Notes: a model not told the origin generated them from the sequence alone. Counted from the stretch's first letter, positions 11,774 through 18,949 are shown. The stretch: DNA of 19,998 nucleotides from VRUE01 sp036403515 (GCA_036403515.1 DASWQV010000051.1:1-19998), one strand, 5' to 3'. Translations and numbers: made by a program.

Positions 11774-14407
11774 GTGGACAGCCCGCAGCGACAGAAGCTG
11801 GAGGAGAAGACCCGTTACGACCCGACTGAGGTCGAGGCGCGGATCTTCGGGGAATGGATGGAGGCGGGTTATTTCCATCCGGAGGCCGAGGGCAGACCGG
11901 AGGAGAACTTCTCCGTTGCCATTCCGCCGCCAAATGTGACTGGGGCGCTTCATATGGGGCACGCGCTCAATGGGTCGATGCAGGATGTGCTGGTGCGGAT
12001 GAACCGGATGCGCGGACGCAATTCGCTCTGGATCCTTGGCACCGATCACGCCGGGATCGCGACCCAGTCGGTGGTTGAGAAAATGCTGCGGGCCGAAGGT
12101 GTCTCGCGTCACGATCTCGGCCGCGAGGAGTTCGTCAAGCGGGTCTGGGAGTGGAAGCGGGAGTACGGCTCCCGGATCGTCGGGCAGTACAAGCGCCTCG
12201 GCGCTTCCTGCGATTACGAGCGCGAGCGTTTCACGCTGGACGAGGGGTACGTGAAGGCGGTCTACCGCGTCTTCAAACAGCTCTTCGACAAGGGCTACAT
12301 CTATCGCGACAACTACATGGTCAACTGGGACCCTGGCTCGCACTCGGCGATCTCCGACCTCGAGGTCGAGAACCGCGAGGTCGAGGACACGCTCTACTCG
12401 ATCGACTACCCGGTCGAGGGCTCCGACCGTCTCTTGACCGTCGCAACCGTGCGTCCCGAGACGATGCTCGCCGACACCGCCGTCGCGGTTAACCCCGGCG
12501 ACGAGCGCTACGGCGACCTGGTCGGCCAGTACTGCATCCTGCCCCTGGTCGGCCGCCGTCTGCCGATCATCGCCGACGAGCACGTCGACCCCGAGTTCGG
12601 CACCGGGGCGCTGAAGATAACCCCCGGGCACGACCCCAACGACTTCGAGATCGGTCGCAAGCACGGGCTCGAGGAGATCGTCGTGATCGGTCCCAACGGC
12701 CGCCTCACCGACGAGGCGGGGGAGAGATTTGCCGGGATGAGCGTCGCCGAGGCCCAGCAGGCGGTGGTGGCGGCTCTGCGCGAGGAGGGCGTCCTCAGCG
12801 CCGAAGAGCCCTATGTCCACTCGGTCCCCTTCTCGCACCGCTCGGGAGAGCGAATCGAGCCGCTGATCTCGCTGCAGTGGTTCTGCCGCATGGAAGAGCT
12901 GGCGGCGCCGGCCATCGAGGCGGTCGAAAGCGACCGGGTGCGGATCGCGCCGGGCCAGTGGAAGCGCGTCTACCTCGACTGGATGCGGGAGATCCGGCCC
13001 TGGTGCATCTCGCGCCAGCTCTGGTGGGGGCACCGGATCCCGGTCTGGTATTGCGACCCCTGCGAGGAAACCATCGTCGCCGAGCAGGCTCCGCAGCACT
13101 GCGGCGCCTGCGGCGGCGAGCTGCGCCAGGAGGAGGACGTGCTCGACACCTGGTTCAGCTCTGCGATCTGGCCCTTTGCCACGCTTGGCTGGCCCGACGA
13201 CACCCCAGAGCTGCGCTCCTTTTACCCGACCAGCTTCCTGACCACGGCGCGGGAGATCCTCTTCCTCTGGGTGGCGCGGATGATCATGACCGGGCTCGAG
13301 TTCGCCGGCGACGTGCCTTTCAAGGACGTCTACGTGCACTCGGTGATCCAGGCCCGCGACGGGCGGCGAATGTCAAAGAGCCTCGGCACGGGGATCGATC
13401 CGCTCGATGAGATTGACGTGCACGGCGCCGACGCGCTGCGCTTCGGCCTGCTGGCGATGTCGTCGACCCAGGACGTGCGCTACTCCGACGCCAAGGTCCA
13501 GCAGGGCCGGGACCTGGCGAACAAGCTCTGGAATGCCGGGCGACTGATCTTGCTGAATTGCAAATTTCAGCAAGATCAGTCGCTCACCAATGCGCCGCAG
13601 GGCCAAGTCCCTGCGGCGGTCGAAGGAGGGACTGGCGCTTCCCGGGACGGGCTTTCACTCCAGCGAGTCGAGGACCGCTGGATCCTCTCGCGGCTGGAGC
13701 GGACGATTGCCTCGGTCACGCAGAAGCTCGACAGCTATGACTTTGCCCACGCCGCCCAGGAGGCATACGCCTTTTTTTGGTCGGAGCTATGCGACTGGTA
13801 TCTGGAGATCGCCAAGCCACGCCTGTATGACGGCGAGGCCGGGGTCTCGGCGAACCTGCTCTGGGTTCTGGAGCGCACGCTTGCCCTGCTGCATCCGCTG
13901 ATGCCCTTCGTCACCGAGGAGGTCTGGTCCTACCACCCCTCCAGCAAGGGGCATCTGGCCGTTCATCCCTTCCCGCGGGTCGAGGAGGCGCTCTTCGACT
14001 CCGCCGCGGAAGCGGAAGTCGGGCGGGGAATTGAGCTGACCCGCCGCTTGCGCGCCTGGCGGGAGATGGTCGAGGCGCCGGCGGCCAGCAGGCTCTCGGG
14101 CCGAGTCGAAGGGAAGCAGCCTGAGGAGTTCGTCGGTCGCTTGGCCCGTTTCGAGTTCACCGAGGACGGTGGAGACCCGATCGCGGCTGTTGGCCCGGTC
14201 AAAGTGCTCGCCTCGGCCGAGATAGACTCGACGGCCGTCGCTGCCCGGCTCGAGAAGCGCCGTGAGGAGTTGCGCTCCGAGATCGCCCGCGCCGAAGGCA
14301 AGCTGGCCAACGAGAAGTTCGTCGCCAGGGCCCCGGCCGAGTTGGTCGAGGAGGAGCGGGCCAAGCTGGAGCGCCACCAAGCCGAGCTCGAGGAGCTCGT
14401 CGAATAG
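11774..14407 (+). CDS. valS: Valyl-tRNA synthetase
   Basis: A class I synthetase of 877 residues that charges tRNA-Val. Signatures: PPPNVTGALHMGHALN with HMGH at 60-63, the editing (CP1) domain with TVATVRPETMLADTAVAVNP, a WCISRQLWWGHRIPVWYC segment followed by a Cys pair CGAC (zinc-knuckle-like), and the KMSKS equivalent RRMSKS with Met533-Ser536. The anticodon-binding domain follows, and the C-terminus is the usual tRNA-binding coiled coil rich in Glu/Lys/Arg. Between LILLN (ending 595) and LQRVEDRWIL lies an insertion of about 33 residues (596-628), longer than I expect for the family, encoded by palindromic DNA. Start GTG at 11774 gives the family-like N-terminus. folC begins in its last codons. 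Confidence 0.96.
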   Translation: MDSPQRQKLEEKTRYDPTEVEARIFGEWMEAGYFHPEAEGRPEENFSVAIPPPNVTGALHMGHALNGSMQDVLVRMNRMRGRNSLWILGTDHAGIATQSVVEKMLRAEGVSRHDLGREEFVKRVWEWKREYGSRIVGQYKRLGASCDYERERFTLDEGYVKAVYRVFKQLFDKGYIYRDNYMVNWDPGSHSAISDLEVENREVEDTLYSIDYPVEGSDRLLTVATVRPETMLADTAVAVNPGDERYGDLVGQYCILPLVGRRLPIIADEHVDPEFGTGALKITPGHDPNDFEIGRKHGLEEIVVIGPNGRLTDEAGERFAGMSVAEAQQAVVAALREEGVLSAEEPYVHSVPFSHRSGERIEPLISLQWFCRMEELAAPAIEAVESDRVRIAPGQWKRVYLDWMREIRPWCISRQLWWGHRIPVWYCDPCEETIVAEQAPQHCGACGGELRQEEDVLDTWFSSAIWPFATLGWPDDTPELRSFYPTSFLTTAREILFLWVARMIMTGLEFAGDVPFKDVYVHSVIQARDGRRMSKSLGTGIDPLDEIDVHGADALRFGLLAMSSTQDVRYSDAKVQQGRDLANKLWNAGRLILLNCKFQQDQSLTNAPQGQVPAAVEGGTGASRDGLSLQRVEDRWILSRLERTIASVTQKLDSYDFAHAAQEAYAFFWSELCDWYLEIAKPRLYDGEAGVSANLLWVLERTLALLHPLMPFVTEEVWSYHPSSKGHLAVHPFPRVEEALFDSAAEAEVGRGIELTRRLRAWREMVEAPAASRLSGRVEGKQPEEFVGRLARFEFTEDGGDPIAAVGPVKVLASAEIDSTAVAARLEKRREELRSEIARAEGKLANEKFVARAPAELVEEERAKLERHQAELEELVE
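13540..13634 (+). repeat. Palindromic insertion inside valS: 18-bp hairpin plus a diverged palindromic-element copy
   Basis: gcgactgatcttgctgaa (13540-13557) is the exact reverse complement of 13566-13583, with an 8-nt loop. The left arm encodes the conserved RLILLN, so the right arm looks like a local inverted duplication. Next, cgccgcaggg (13593-13602) pairs with ccctgcggcg (13609-13618), or alternatively ccaagtccct (13603-13612) pairs with agggactgg (13626-13634, one bulge). The stretch 13593-13616 aligns with the reverse complement of the maf element at all but two positions apart from gaps of 3 and 2 nt. The reading frame is kept. Confidence 0.75.
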
Positions 14408-15681
14408 ACCCGCAGGCCTATCTCGACTCGCTGGAGCCGGTCGGCTGGAAGCTCGGCCTGGAGAGGATGCACCGGCTCAGCACCGCGCTCGGCCTCCCCC
14501 AGCACCGCTTCGCCTCGATCCACGTCGTCGGCACCAACGGCAAGTCCTCGGTGACCCGGATGATCGCGGCTTTGCTCGAGGCGCACGGGGTCAGCGCGGG
14601 CGCCTGCGTCTCGCCTCACCCGGTGAGCTGGTCCGAACGAATCCTGATCCACGGCGAGGAGATCGGCGACGAGCGGTTCGCCAGCGCGGTGGAATGTACC
14701 GCCCGCGCTGCCGAGACCGTCAACCGCAGCCTCGAGAAGGGCGAATCGGTGACCCAGTTCGAGGTCGCCACAGCCGCGGCCTTCGTCGCCTTTGCCGCCG
14801 CCCGTCTGCAGGTTGCCGTGGTAGAGGCGGGGCTCGGCGGCAGGCTCGACGCGACCAACACGATTCCCTCCCGGGTCACCGTCCTGACCTCGATCGGCCT
14901 CGACCACACCGAGTGGCTGGGCGAGACCGAGCTGGAGATCGCCGCCGAGAAGCTGGCCGTGCTGCGCGACCACACGACCTTGGTCCTCGGCCGGGTCAGC
15001 CCCGAGGTCGCGGCTCTGGCTGAGCGAACGGCCGCCGAGCGAGGCGCAAAGCTGATCGCGGCCCCCGCCGCGGACCCGGGCGCGACGATCAAGCTGCGCG
15101 CGGCCGGTCCCTTCCAGCGCCGCAACTTCGCGCTAGCTTGCGCGGCAGCGGGGGCCTATCTTGGTGAGCTCAGTCCCGCCCGGGTCACGACGGTCGGGGA
15201 AAGCCTCGCTGTTCCCGGCCGGCTCGAGCGCGTCGGCGAGGACCCGCCGGTCTTCCTCGACGCCGCCCACAATCCCGATGGCGCCGCCGCGCTCGCCGAG
15301 GGCCTTGGCGAAGTTGCCGGCCGTCGCCCGGTTGTCGCCTGCCTCGCGGTTCTCGCCGACAAGGACGCAGCGTCGATGGTGCGTGCCCTGGCACCGGCGC
15401 TGGAGCGCGCGATCTGCACCGAGCTGCCGGCGGCGGCGCTGGAAGCCCGCGGGCTCCCCGGCACCGGCTCTCACAGCGCCGCGAAACTCGCCTCGGCCTG
15501 CGAGGAGGCGGGTCTTGCCGCCGAGCAGGAGTCCGACTTCGATACCGCGGTGAGACGGGGCCGCCAGCTCGCCTCAGGGCTGCCTGGAGGAATCCTTCTC
15601 ATCGCCGGCTCCCACTACGTCCTGACGGCCGCCCGGTACGCCCTGCGCGTATGCGAGGATTCGGCCCGTGAGCGGAACTAA
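14404..15681 (+). CDS. folC: Folylpolyglutamate synthase / dihydrofolate synthase
   Basis: FolC adds glutamate to dihydropteroate and folates. The Mur-ligase-like ATP site is IHVVGTNGKSSVT; other signatures are SPHPVSWSERI, VVEAGLGGRLDATNTI, LTSIGLDHTEWLG and the C-terminal FLDAAHNPDGAAAL. The conserved N-terminal segment DPQAYLDSLEPVGWKLGLER is encoded upstream of the first ATG (14467), in the same frame and without any ATG, GTG or TTG. I therefore place the start at the ATA at 14404, with GAGGAG (14390-14395) 8 nt before it, overlapping the valS stop by 4 nt; length would be 425 residues. CTG at 14431 or ATG at 14467 (404 residues) are alternatives. The end overlaps a small membrane-protein gene by 14 nt. 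Confidence 0.93.
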   Translation: MDPQAYLDSLEPVGWKLGLERMHRLSTALGLPQHRFASIHVVGTNGKSSVTRMIAALLEAHGVSAGACVSPHPVSWSERILIHGEEIGDERFASAVECTARAAETVNRSLEKGESVTQFEVATAAAFVAFAAARLQVAVVEAGLGGRLDATNTIPSRVTVLTSIGLDHTEWLGETELEIAAEKLAVLRDHTTLVLGRVSPEVAALAERTAAERGAKLIAAPAADPGATIKLRAAGPFQRRNFALACAAAGAYLGELSPARVTTVGESLAVPGRLERVGEDPPVFLDAAHNPDGAAALAEGLGEVAGRRPVVACLAVLADKDAASMVRALAPALERAICTELPAAALEARGLPGTGSHSAAKLASACEEAGLAAEQESDFDTAVRRGRQLASGLPGGILLIAGSHYVLTAARYALRVCEDSARERN

Positions 15682-15793
15682 AAGCGCCGGCTCGGAACTG
15701 CTTTCGATGATGGCGCTGGTGGCCGGCGTCGTCGCCGCGGTGATCCTCGTCTTCTTCGGCCTCGGCTACCTATTCGGCAGTCTTTTCCTCTGA
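15668..15793 (+). CDS. Small single-pass membrane protein (41 aa)
   Basis: A GTG-started ORF overlaps the 3' end of folC by 14 nt. The product starts MSGTKSAGSELLSMMALV and continues as one strongly hydrophobic helix (about 14-41) ending FGSLFL, so it should be an integral membrane peptide with a short polar N-terminus. No family name is known to me. The coding claim rests on the overlap with folC, the clean hydrophobic pattern maintained over the whole length with Gly-rich helix faces, and the immediate stop. Its proximity to the next membrane-bound zinc-ribbon protein could be chance. Confidence 0.6.
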   Translation: MSGTKSAGSELLSMMALVAGVVAAVILVFFGLGYLFGSLFL

Positions 15794-15912
15794 GCTCAGG
15801 CTGGGCCCGATCGGGCATGACCGCAATGGGATCGGGTCGATGCCGGGCGCGAGGGTTCGTCAGGTCGGCGGCGAAGTAGACTGCCCGCCTCCACCTCCGG
15901 TGGCGCCCAGCC
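15794..15912 (+). promoter_or_regulatory. Spacer with palindromes and a possible promoter for the zinc-ribbon gene
   Basis: The 119 nt hold a perfect 12-bp palindrome gcccgatcgggc (15805-15816), a related inverted piece gatcgggtc (15831-15839), a TANNNT hexamer TAGACT (15877-15882) and a small hairpin ccacc-tcc-ggtgg (15891-15903) shortly before the ATG. TAGACT would give a leader of about 25 nt. No T-run terminator is visible. Function of these parts is inferred. Confidence 0.3.
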
Positions 15913-16638
15913 ATGGCACTAGCGATCTTCGGCATCAGCAACGACGGCCTCAATCTGGCGGCCACCCTCTTCATCTTGATGATCGTTGTGGTTTGGCTTG
16001 CCCTGATCGTCTACACGTACTTCGACGCCAAGCGCCGCATCGCCGATCCCTTTCTCGTCGCCTGCGCGACGATCGGCTCCTTCTTCCCCTACATCGGCAC
16101 CGCGGTCTACGCGATCGTCCGTCCACCTGAGTTCCTCGAGGATGCCCACGAACGCGAGCTGGAGATTCGCGCGGCCGAGCTGAAGGTGCGCCAGCTGACC
16201 GAGGCCTCCTGCCCGAACTGCGAATACCCGGTCGAGAGGAATTACCTGCGCTGTCCGAAATGCGAGCACCGACTCAAGGACCCCTGTCCGAGCTGTGGCA
16301 AGCCCGTCGATCCCCGCTGGGCGATTTGCCCCTACTGCGAAAACACGCTGGCGGGGCGGCCGCGACAGGGCAAGGCAAAGGGCGAAGGACGGCGCGAGCC
16401 CCGGGCAGAGCGAGCCCGTCCGGCGCGCGAGGAGCGGGCGCCGCGCGAGTCGCGGCAGGTGGCCAAACGCCGGCCTCCCGCGCGCGCCGCCGAGGCGCCG
16501 GCCCCGGAAGAGCAAGAGACTTCACGCCCAGCCACCAAAGAGTCGCCGTCACGGAGCTCGGCAGATCGGGCGTCGAACCCCAAACGAACTCAAAGGAGCC
16601 CCGCACGTGAGCCGGACGTTGATCCTCGTAAAGCCTGA
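15913..16638 (+). CDS. Membrane protein with double zinc ribbon and basic tail
   Basis: A 241-residue protein in three parts. Residues 13-37 and 47-69 are hydrophobic and likely form two membrane helices. A charged helix (72-97) links to a cytoplasmic double zinc ribbon with four CxxC pairs: Cys100/103, Cys114/117, Cys125/128 and Cys139/142. From about 148 to the end the chain is low-complexity, rich in Arg, Ala, Pro and Glu, and probably disordered; such tails often bind nucleic acid or acidic partners. I know no experimentally defined role for this arrangement. The last 32 nt overlap the start of ndk, and the ndk ribosome-binding site lies within this gene, so the two are probably co-transcribed. 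Confidence 0.83.
   Translation: MALAIFGISNDGLNLAATLFILMIVVVWLALIVYTYFDAKRRIADPFLVACATIGSFFPYIGTAVYAIVRPPEFLEDAHERELEIRAAELKVRQLTEASCPNCEYPVERNYLRCPKCEHRLKDPCPSCGKPVDPRWAICPYCENTLAGRPRQGKAKGEGRREPRAERARPAREERAPRESRQVAKRRPPARAAEAPAPEEQETSRPATKESPSRSSADRASNPKRTQRSPAREPDVDPRKA
16592..16598 (+). promoter_or_regulatory. Shine-Dalgarno (AAAGGAG) fixing the ndk start
   Basis: AAAGGAG is 8 nt before the GTG at 16607 and lies inside the preceding gene. It selects this GTG over longer in-frame starts from 16295 on. Confidence 0.75.
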
Positions 16639-17014
16639 CGCCTTCCAGCGCGCCCTGACCGGCGAGGTGATTGCCCGCTTCGAGCGCAAGGGACTGCGGA
16701 TCGCGGCGCTGAAGACGATGCGGGCCGACGAGCCGATCGCCAACAAGCACTACGAAGAGCACACCGAGAAGCCCTTCTTCGGCGAGCTGGTCTCGTTCAT
16801 CACCGGCGGCACGCTGGTGGCGATGGTGCTCGAGGGACATGAAGCGGTTGCGGCGGCGCGCCAGCTGATCGGGGCCACCAATCCGGTCGAGGCGGCGCCT
16901 GGCTCGATCCGCGGGGACTTCGCTCTGGAGGTGACCTACAACATGGTCCACGGGTCGGACTCGGACGAGTCGGCCGAGCGCGAGATTGGGATCTGGTTCC
17001 CCGAGCTGGCCTGA
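16607..17014 (+). CDS. ndk: Nucleoside diphosphate kinase
   Basis: A 135-residue enzyme that passes phosphate from ATP to other nucleoside diphosphates through a phosphohistidine. The active-site His115 is in NMVHGSDSDESAEREI; Lys9 in ILVKPDA, Tyr49 in KHYEEH and the Arg and Thr of ARQLIGATNP complete the nucleotide site. Length is normal for the bacterial family. The stretch MVLEGHEAV has His where many family members have Glu or Asn, a minor change outside the catalytic set. The GTG start with a strong ribosome-binding site is confirmed by the N-terminus SRTLILVKPDA. Gene order ndk-maf is followed by a palindromic spacer. Confidence 0.96.
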   Translation: MSRTLILVKPDAFQRALTGEVIARFERKGLRIAALKTMRADEPIANKHYEEHTEKPFFGELVSFITGGTLVAMVLEGHEAVAAARQLIGATNPVEAAPGSIRGDFALEVTYNMVHGSDSDESAEREIGIWFPELA

Positions 17015-17022
17015 TGCGTAGG

Positions 17023-17121
17023 GCCGGCGGGTCCTGTCACGGTTTTGGAACCACCACCCGCTGCGGGGGCGGCTGCGCCGCCTCCTCGGGGTGGTCCCCC
17101 AAAACCGTGCCGCCCCCCGGC
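17023..17121 (+). repeat. Palindromic element copy in the ndk-maf gap
   Basis: A nested hairpin of about 99 nt fills the gap from 8 nt after ndk to 8 nt before maf. Stems: gccgg/ccggc with following ggg/ccc (17023-17031 with 17114-17121), cacggttttgg/ccaaaaccgtg (17038-17048 with 17099-17109), accaccc/gggtggt (17053-17059 with 17089-17095) and ggcggc/gccgcc (17068-17073 with 17077-17082). The blocks 17027-17042 and 17083-17100 recur, inverted, inside maf (15 of 16, and 18 with one extra base). It replaces any visible Shine-Dalgarno for maf. Confidence 0.85.
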
Positions 17122-17129
17122 AGTCACGC

Positions 17130-17762
17130 ATGCACCTGACGCTGGCATCCGGATCGCCGCAGAGGAGCGAGATTCTTCGCAAGCTCGGCGTGCAGTTCGA
17201 AGTCGTCGTGTCTGGTGTGGCGGAGCTCTCCGGGGGAGATCCTGAGCTTGAGGTGCTCGAAAACGCTCGGCTGAAGGCCCAAGCGGTAGCTCGCGCGGGT
17301 GGCGCGGTAGGGGGGACCAGCCCCGAGGACGCTTTAGCGACCGCAGGGGCTGGTGGGTCCCCTGCCGCGACAGGACCCGCGCGCCTGGTCCTCGCGTGCG
17401 ACACCGATGTCGTGCTCGATGGCAAGGCGCTTGGGAAGCCCGCCGATGCTGCTGAGGCGCGTAGCTATCTGGACCGGATGTCAGGGCGTGCCCATGAGGT
17501 GCTGAGTGGGCTGGTCGTGCTCGTCGACGGGGAGGAGCGCAGTGGGCTCGAACGGACCACGGTGGTCTTCAAGGAGCTGAGTGGGGCGGAGAAGGAGCGT
17601 TACGTTCGCTTTGGCGAGTGGGAAGGGCGCTCCGGTGGTTACGCGATCCAGACCCTCGGATCGACCTTGGTTGAGCGGGTCGAGGGCAGTGTCTCGAACG
17701 TGGTCGGCCTGCCGGTCGGCCTGCTGTTCGAGCTTGCGCCGGAACTTTTCGACCAGCGCTGA
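17130..17762 (+). CDS. maf: Maf-family nucleoside triphosphate pyrophosphatase
   Basis: Maf proteins hydrolyse non-canonical or pyrimidine nucleoside triphosphates to the monophosphate and have been linked to division control. The N-terminus LTLASGSPQRSEILRKLG, the ENARLKAQAVA helix, ACDTDVVLDGKALGKP (catalytic Asp91), YLDRMSGRAHEVLSGLV and the final GSTLVERVEGSVSNVVGLPVG match the family. The protein has 210 residues, longer than the usual, because residues 55-85 (rich in Gly, Ala, Thr, Pro) are an insertion between the KAQAVA helix and the LVLACDT strand. In family members I recall this link is about six residues. That insertion is exactly the palindromic element at 17292-17383. The ATG at 17130 is chosen because earlier in-frame codons lie in the upstream palindrome. 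Confidence 0.92.
   Translation: MHLTLASGSPQRSEILRKLGVQFEVVVSGVAELSGGDPELEVLENARLKAQAVARAGGAVGGTSPEDALATAGAGGSPAATGPARLVLACDTDVVLDGKALGKPADAAEARSYLDRMSGRAHEVLSGLVVLVDGEERSGLERTTVVFKELSGAEKERYVRFGEWEGRSGGYAIQTLGSTLVERVEGSVSNVVGLPVGLLFELAPELFDQR
17292..17383 (-). repeat. Palindromic element copy inserted in frame in maf
   Basis: A 92-nt hairpin. Stems: cgcgcgggt/acccgcgcg (17292-17300 with 17375-17383), an 11-12-bp stem (17303-17314 with 17358-17369, two G-U pairs), accagcccc/ggggctggt (17316-17324 with 17346-17354) and a small cgc-ttta-gcg at the tip (17330-17339). Its reverse complement aligns with the ndk-maf spacer copy, so it is placed on the minus strand. It corresponds to codons 55-85 of maf, without stop or frame shift. 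Confidence 0.87.
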
Positions 17763-17861
17763 CCTGAGATCGACGCCGCATTTGGCCTGTTTGGGATGAT
17801 TCCGCGCAGGTTTCGCGATCTCCCCGGCAAGTCAGCGAATTCAGGAGTCGGCAACTCACGC

Positions 17862-18911
17862 ATGGGCGTATTCGGATATCTCAGAGGACTCGGCGGTCGC
17901 GACATGGCTGTCGACCTTGGCACGGCCAACACCCTCGTCTACGTGCGTGGACGCGGCATCGTCCTCTCGGAGCCGTCGGTCGTCGCGATCGACACTCAGA
18001 CTGGCCAGGTTCACGCGGTCGGGGTGGAGGCGAAGCGGATGCTCGGCCGGACGCCGGGCAACATCACCGCCATCCGGCCGCTCAAGGACGGCGTGATCGC
18101 CGACTTCGACGTCACCGAGCAGATGCTGCGCCACTTCATCAAACAGGTTCACTCCAATCGTTTCGCCCACCCACGTGTCGTCGTCTGCGTCCCCTCCGGA
18201 GTGACCGGCGTCGAGAAGCGCGCGGTCGAGGAGGCCTGCCTCTCAGCCGGCGCCCGCCAGGCCTACCTGATCGAGGAGCCGATGGCGGCGGCGATCGGCG
18301 CCGGGCTGCCCGTCGCCGAGCCGACCGGTTCGATGGTCGTCGACGTCGGTGGCGGCACCACCGAGGTGGCGGTGATCTCGCTCGGCGGGATAGTCGTCTC
18401 GCAATCGATCCGGGTCGGCGGCGACGAGCTCGACGAGGCGATCGTCAACCACTGCAAACACGCCTACAAGCTGGCGATCGGCACGCAGACCGCGGAGGAG
18501 GTCAAGCTCGAGGCCGGCTCGGCTTCGCCGCTGGCCGAGGAGGTGCGGGCCGAGATCCGCGGCCGTGACCTGGTCTCCGGCCTTCCGAAGACGATCACGC
18601 TCGGCTCCGAGGAGGTCCGCAAAGCGCTCGAGGAACCGGTCGGGCACATCGTCGAGGCGGTCAAGGACACGCTCGATCGCACCCCACCGGAGCTGGCGGG
18701 TGACATCATGGACCGCGGCATCACCCTCGCCGGCGGCGGTGCGCTGCTGCAAGGACTCGAACAGCGCCTGCGCGACGAGTGCCAGATGCCCTGCCAGCTG
18801 GCAGAGTCACCGCTGACGTGCGTGGCGGTGGGCTCGGGCATCTCGCTGGAGGAGTTCGAGGCCATCCACCGTGCCAGCAAGCGGAATTCGGGAACTCGGC
18901 ACTTTGCTTAG
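17862..18911 (+). CDS. mreB: Rod shape-determining protein MreB
   Basis: A bacterial actin of 349 residues that forms membrane-bound filaments and guides lateral wall synthesis. Actin-fold motifs: phosphate 1 DLGTANTLVYVRGRGIV (18-34), phosphate 2 VVDVGGGTTEVAVISLGGIV, and the adenosine segment ITLAGGGALLQGLE near the C-terminus. An N-terminal amphipathic stretch (MGVFGYLRGL) suits membrane binding. The ATG at 17862 gives the standard N-terminus; an AGGAG (17843-17847) lies 14 nt upstream, rather far. An in-frame ATG at 17796 would add 22 residues not usual for MreB. The 99-nt space from maf shows no clear -10. First gene of mreBCD. Confidence 0.96.
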   Translation: MGVFGYLRGLGGRDMAVDLGTANTLVYVRGRGIVLSEPSVVAIDTQTGQVHAVGVEAKRMLGRTPGNITAIRPLKDGVIADFDVTEQMLRHFIKQVHSNRFAHPRVVVCVPSGVTGVEKRAVEEACLSAGARQAYLIEEPMAAAIGAGLPVAEPTGSMVVDVGGGTTEVAVISLGGIVVSQSIRVGGDELDEAIVNHCKHAYKLAIGTQTAEEVKLEAGSASPLAEEVRAEIRGRDLVSGLPKTITLGSEEVRKALEEPVGHIVEAVKDTLDRTPPELAGDIMDRGITLAGGGALLQGLEQRLRDECQMPCQLAESPLTCVAVGSGISLEEFEAIHRASKRNSGTRHFA

Positions 18912-18949
18912 CTCCCCTTCATCTCAAGCCACAAACTTAGGTCTTCACT

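Noticed and set aside
11618..13339. Long minus-strand frame opposite valS
   Set aside because: It mirrors valS codons, has composition typical of a reverse frame (His, Asp, Leu, Arg) and no recognisable motif.
15805..15816. 12-bp palindrome behind folC as a terminator
   Set aside because: It has no loop and no T-run, so it does not fit an intrinsic terminator; kept only as part of the spacer description.
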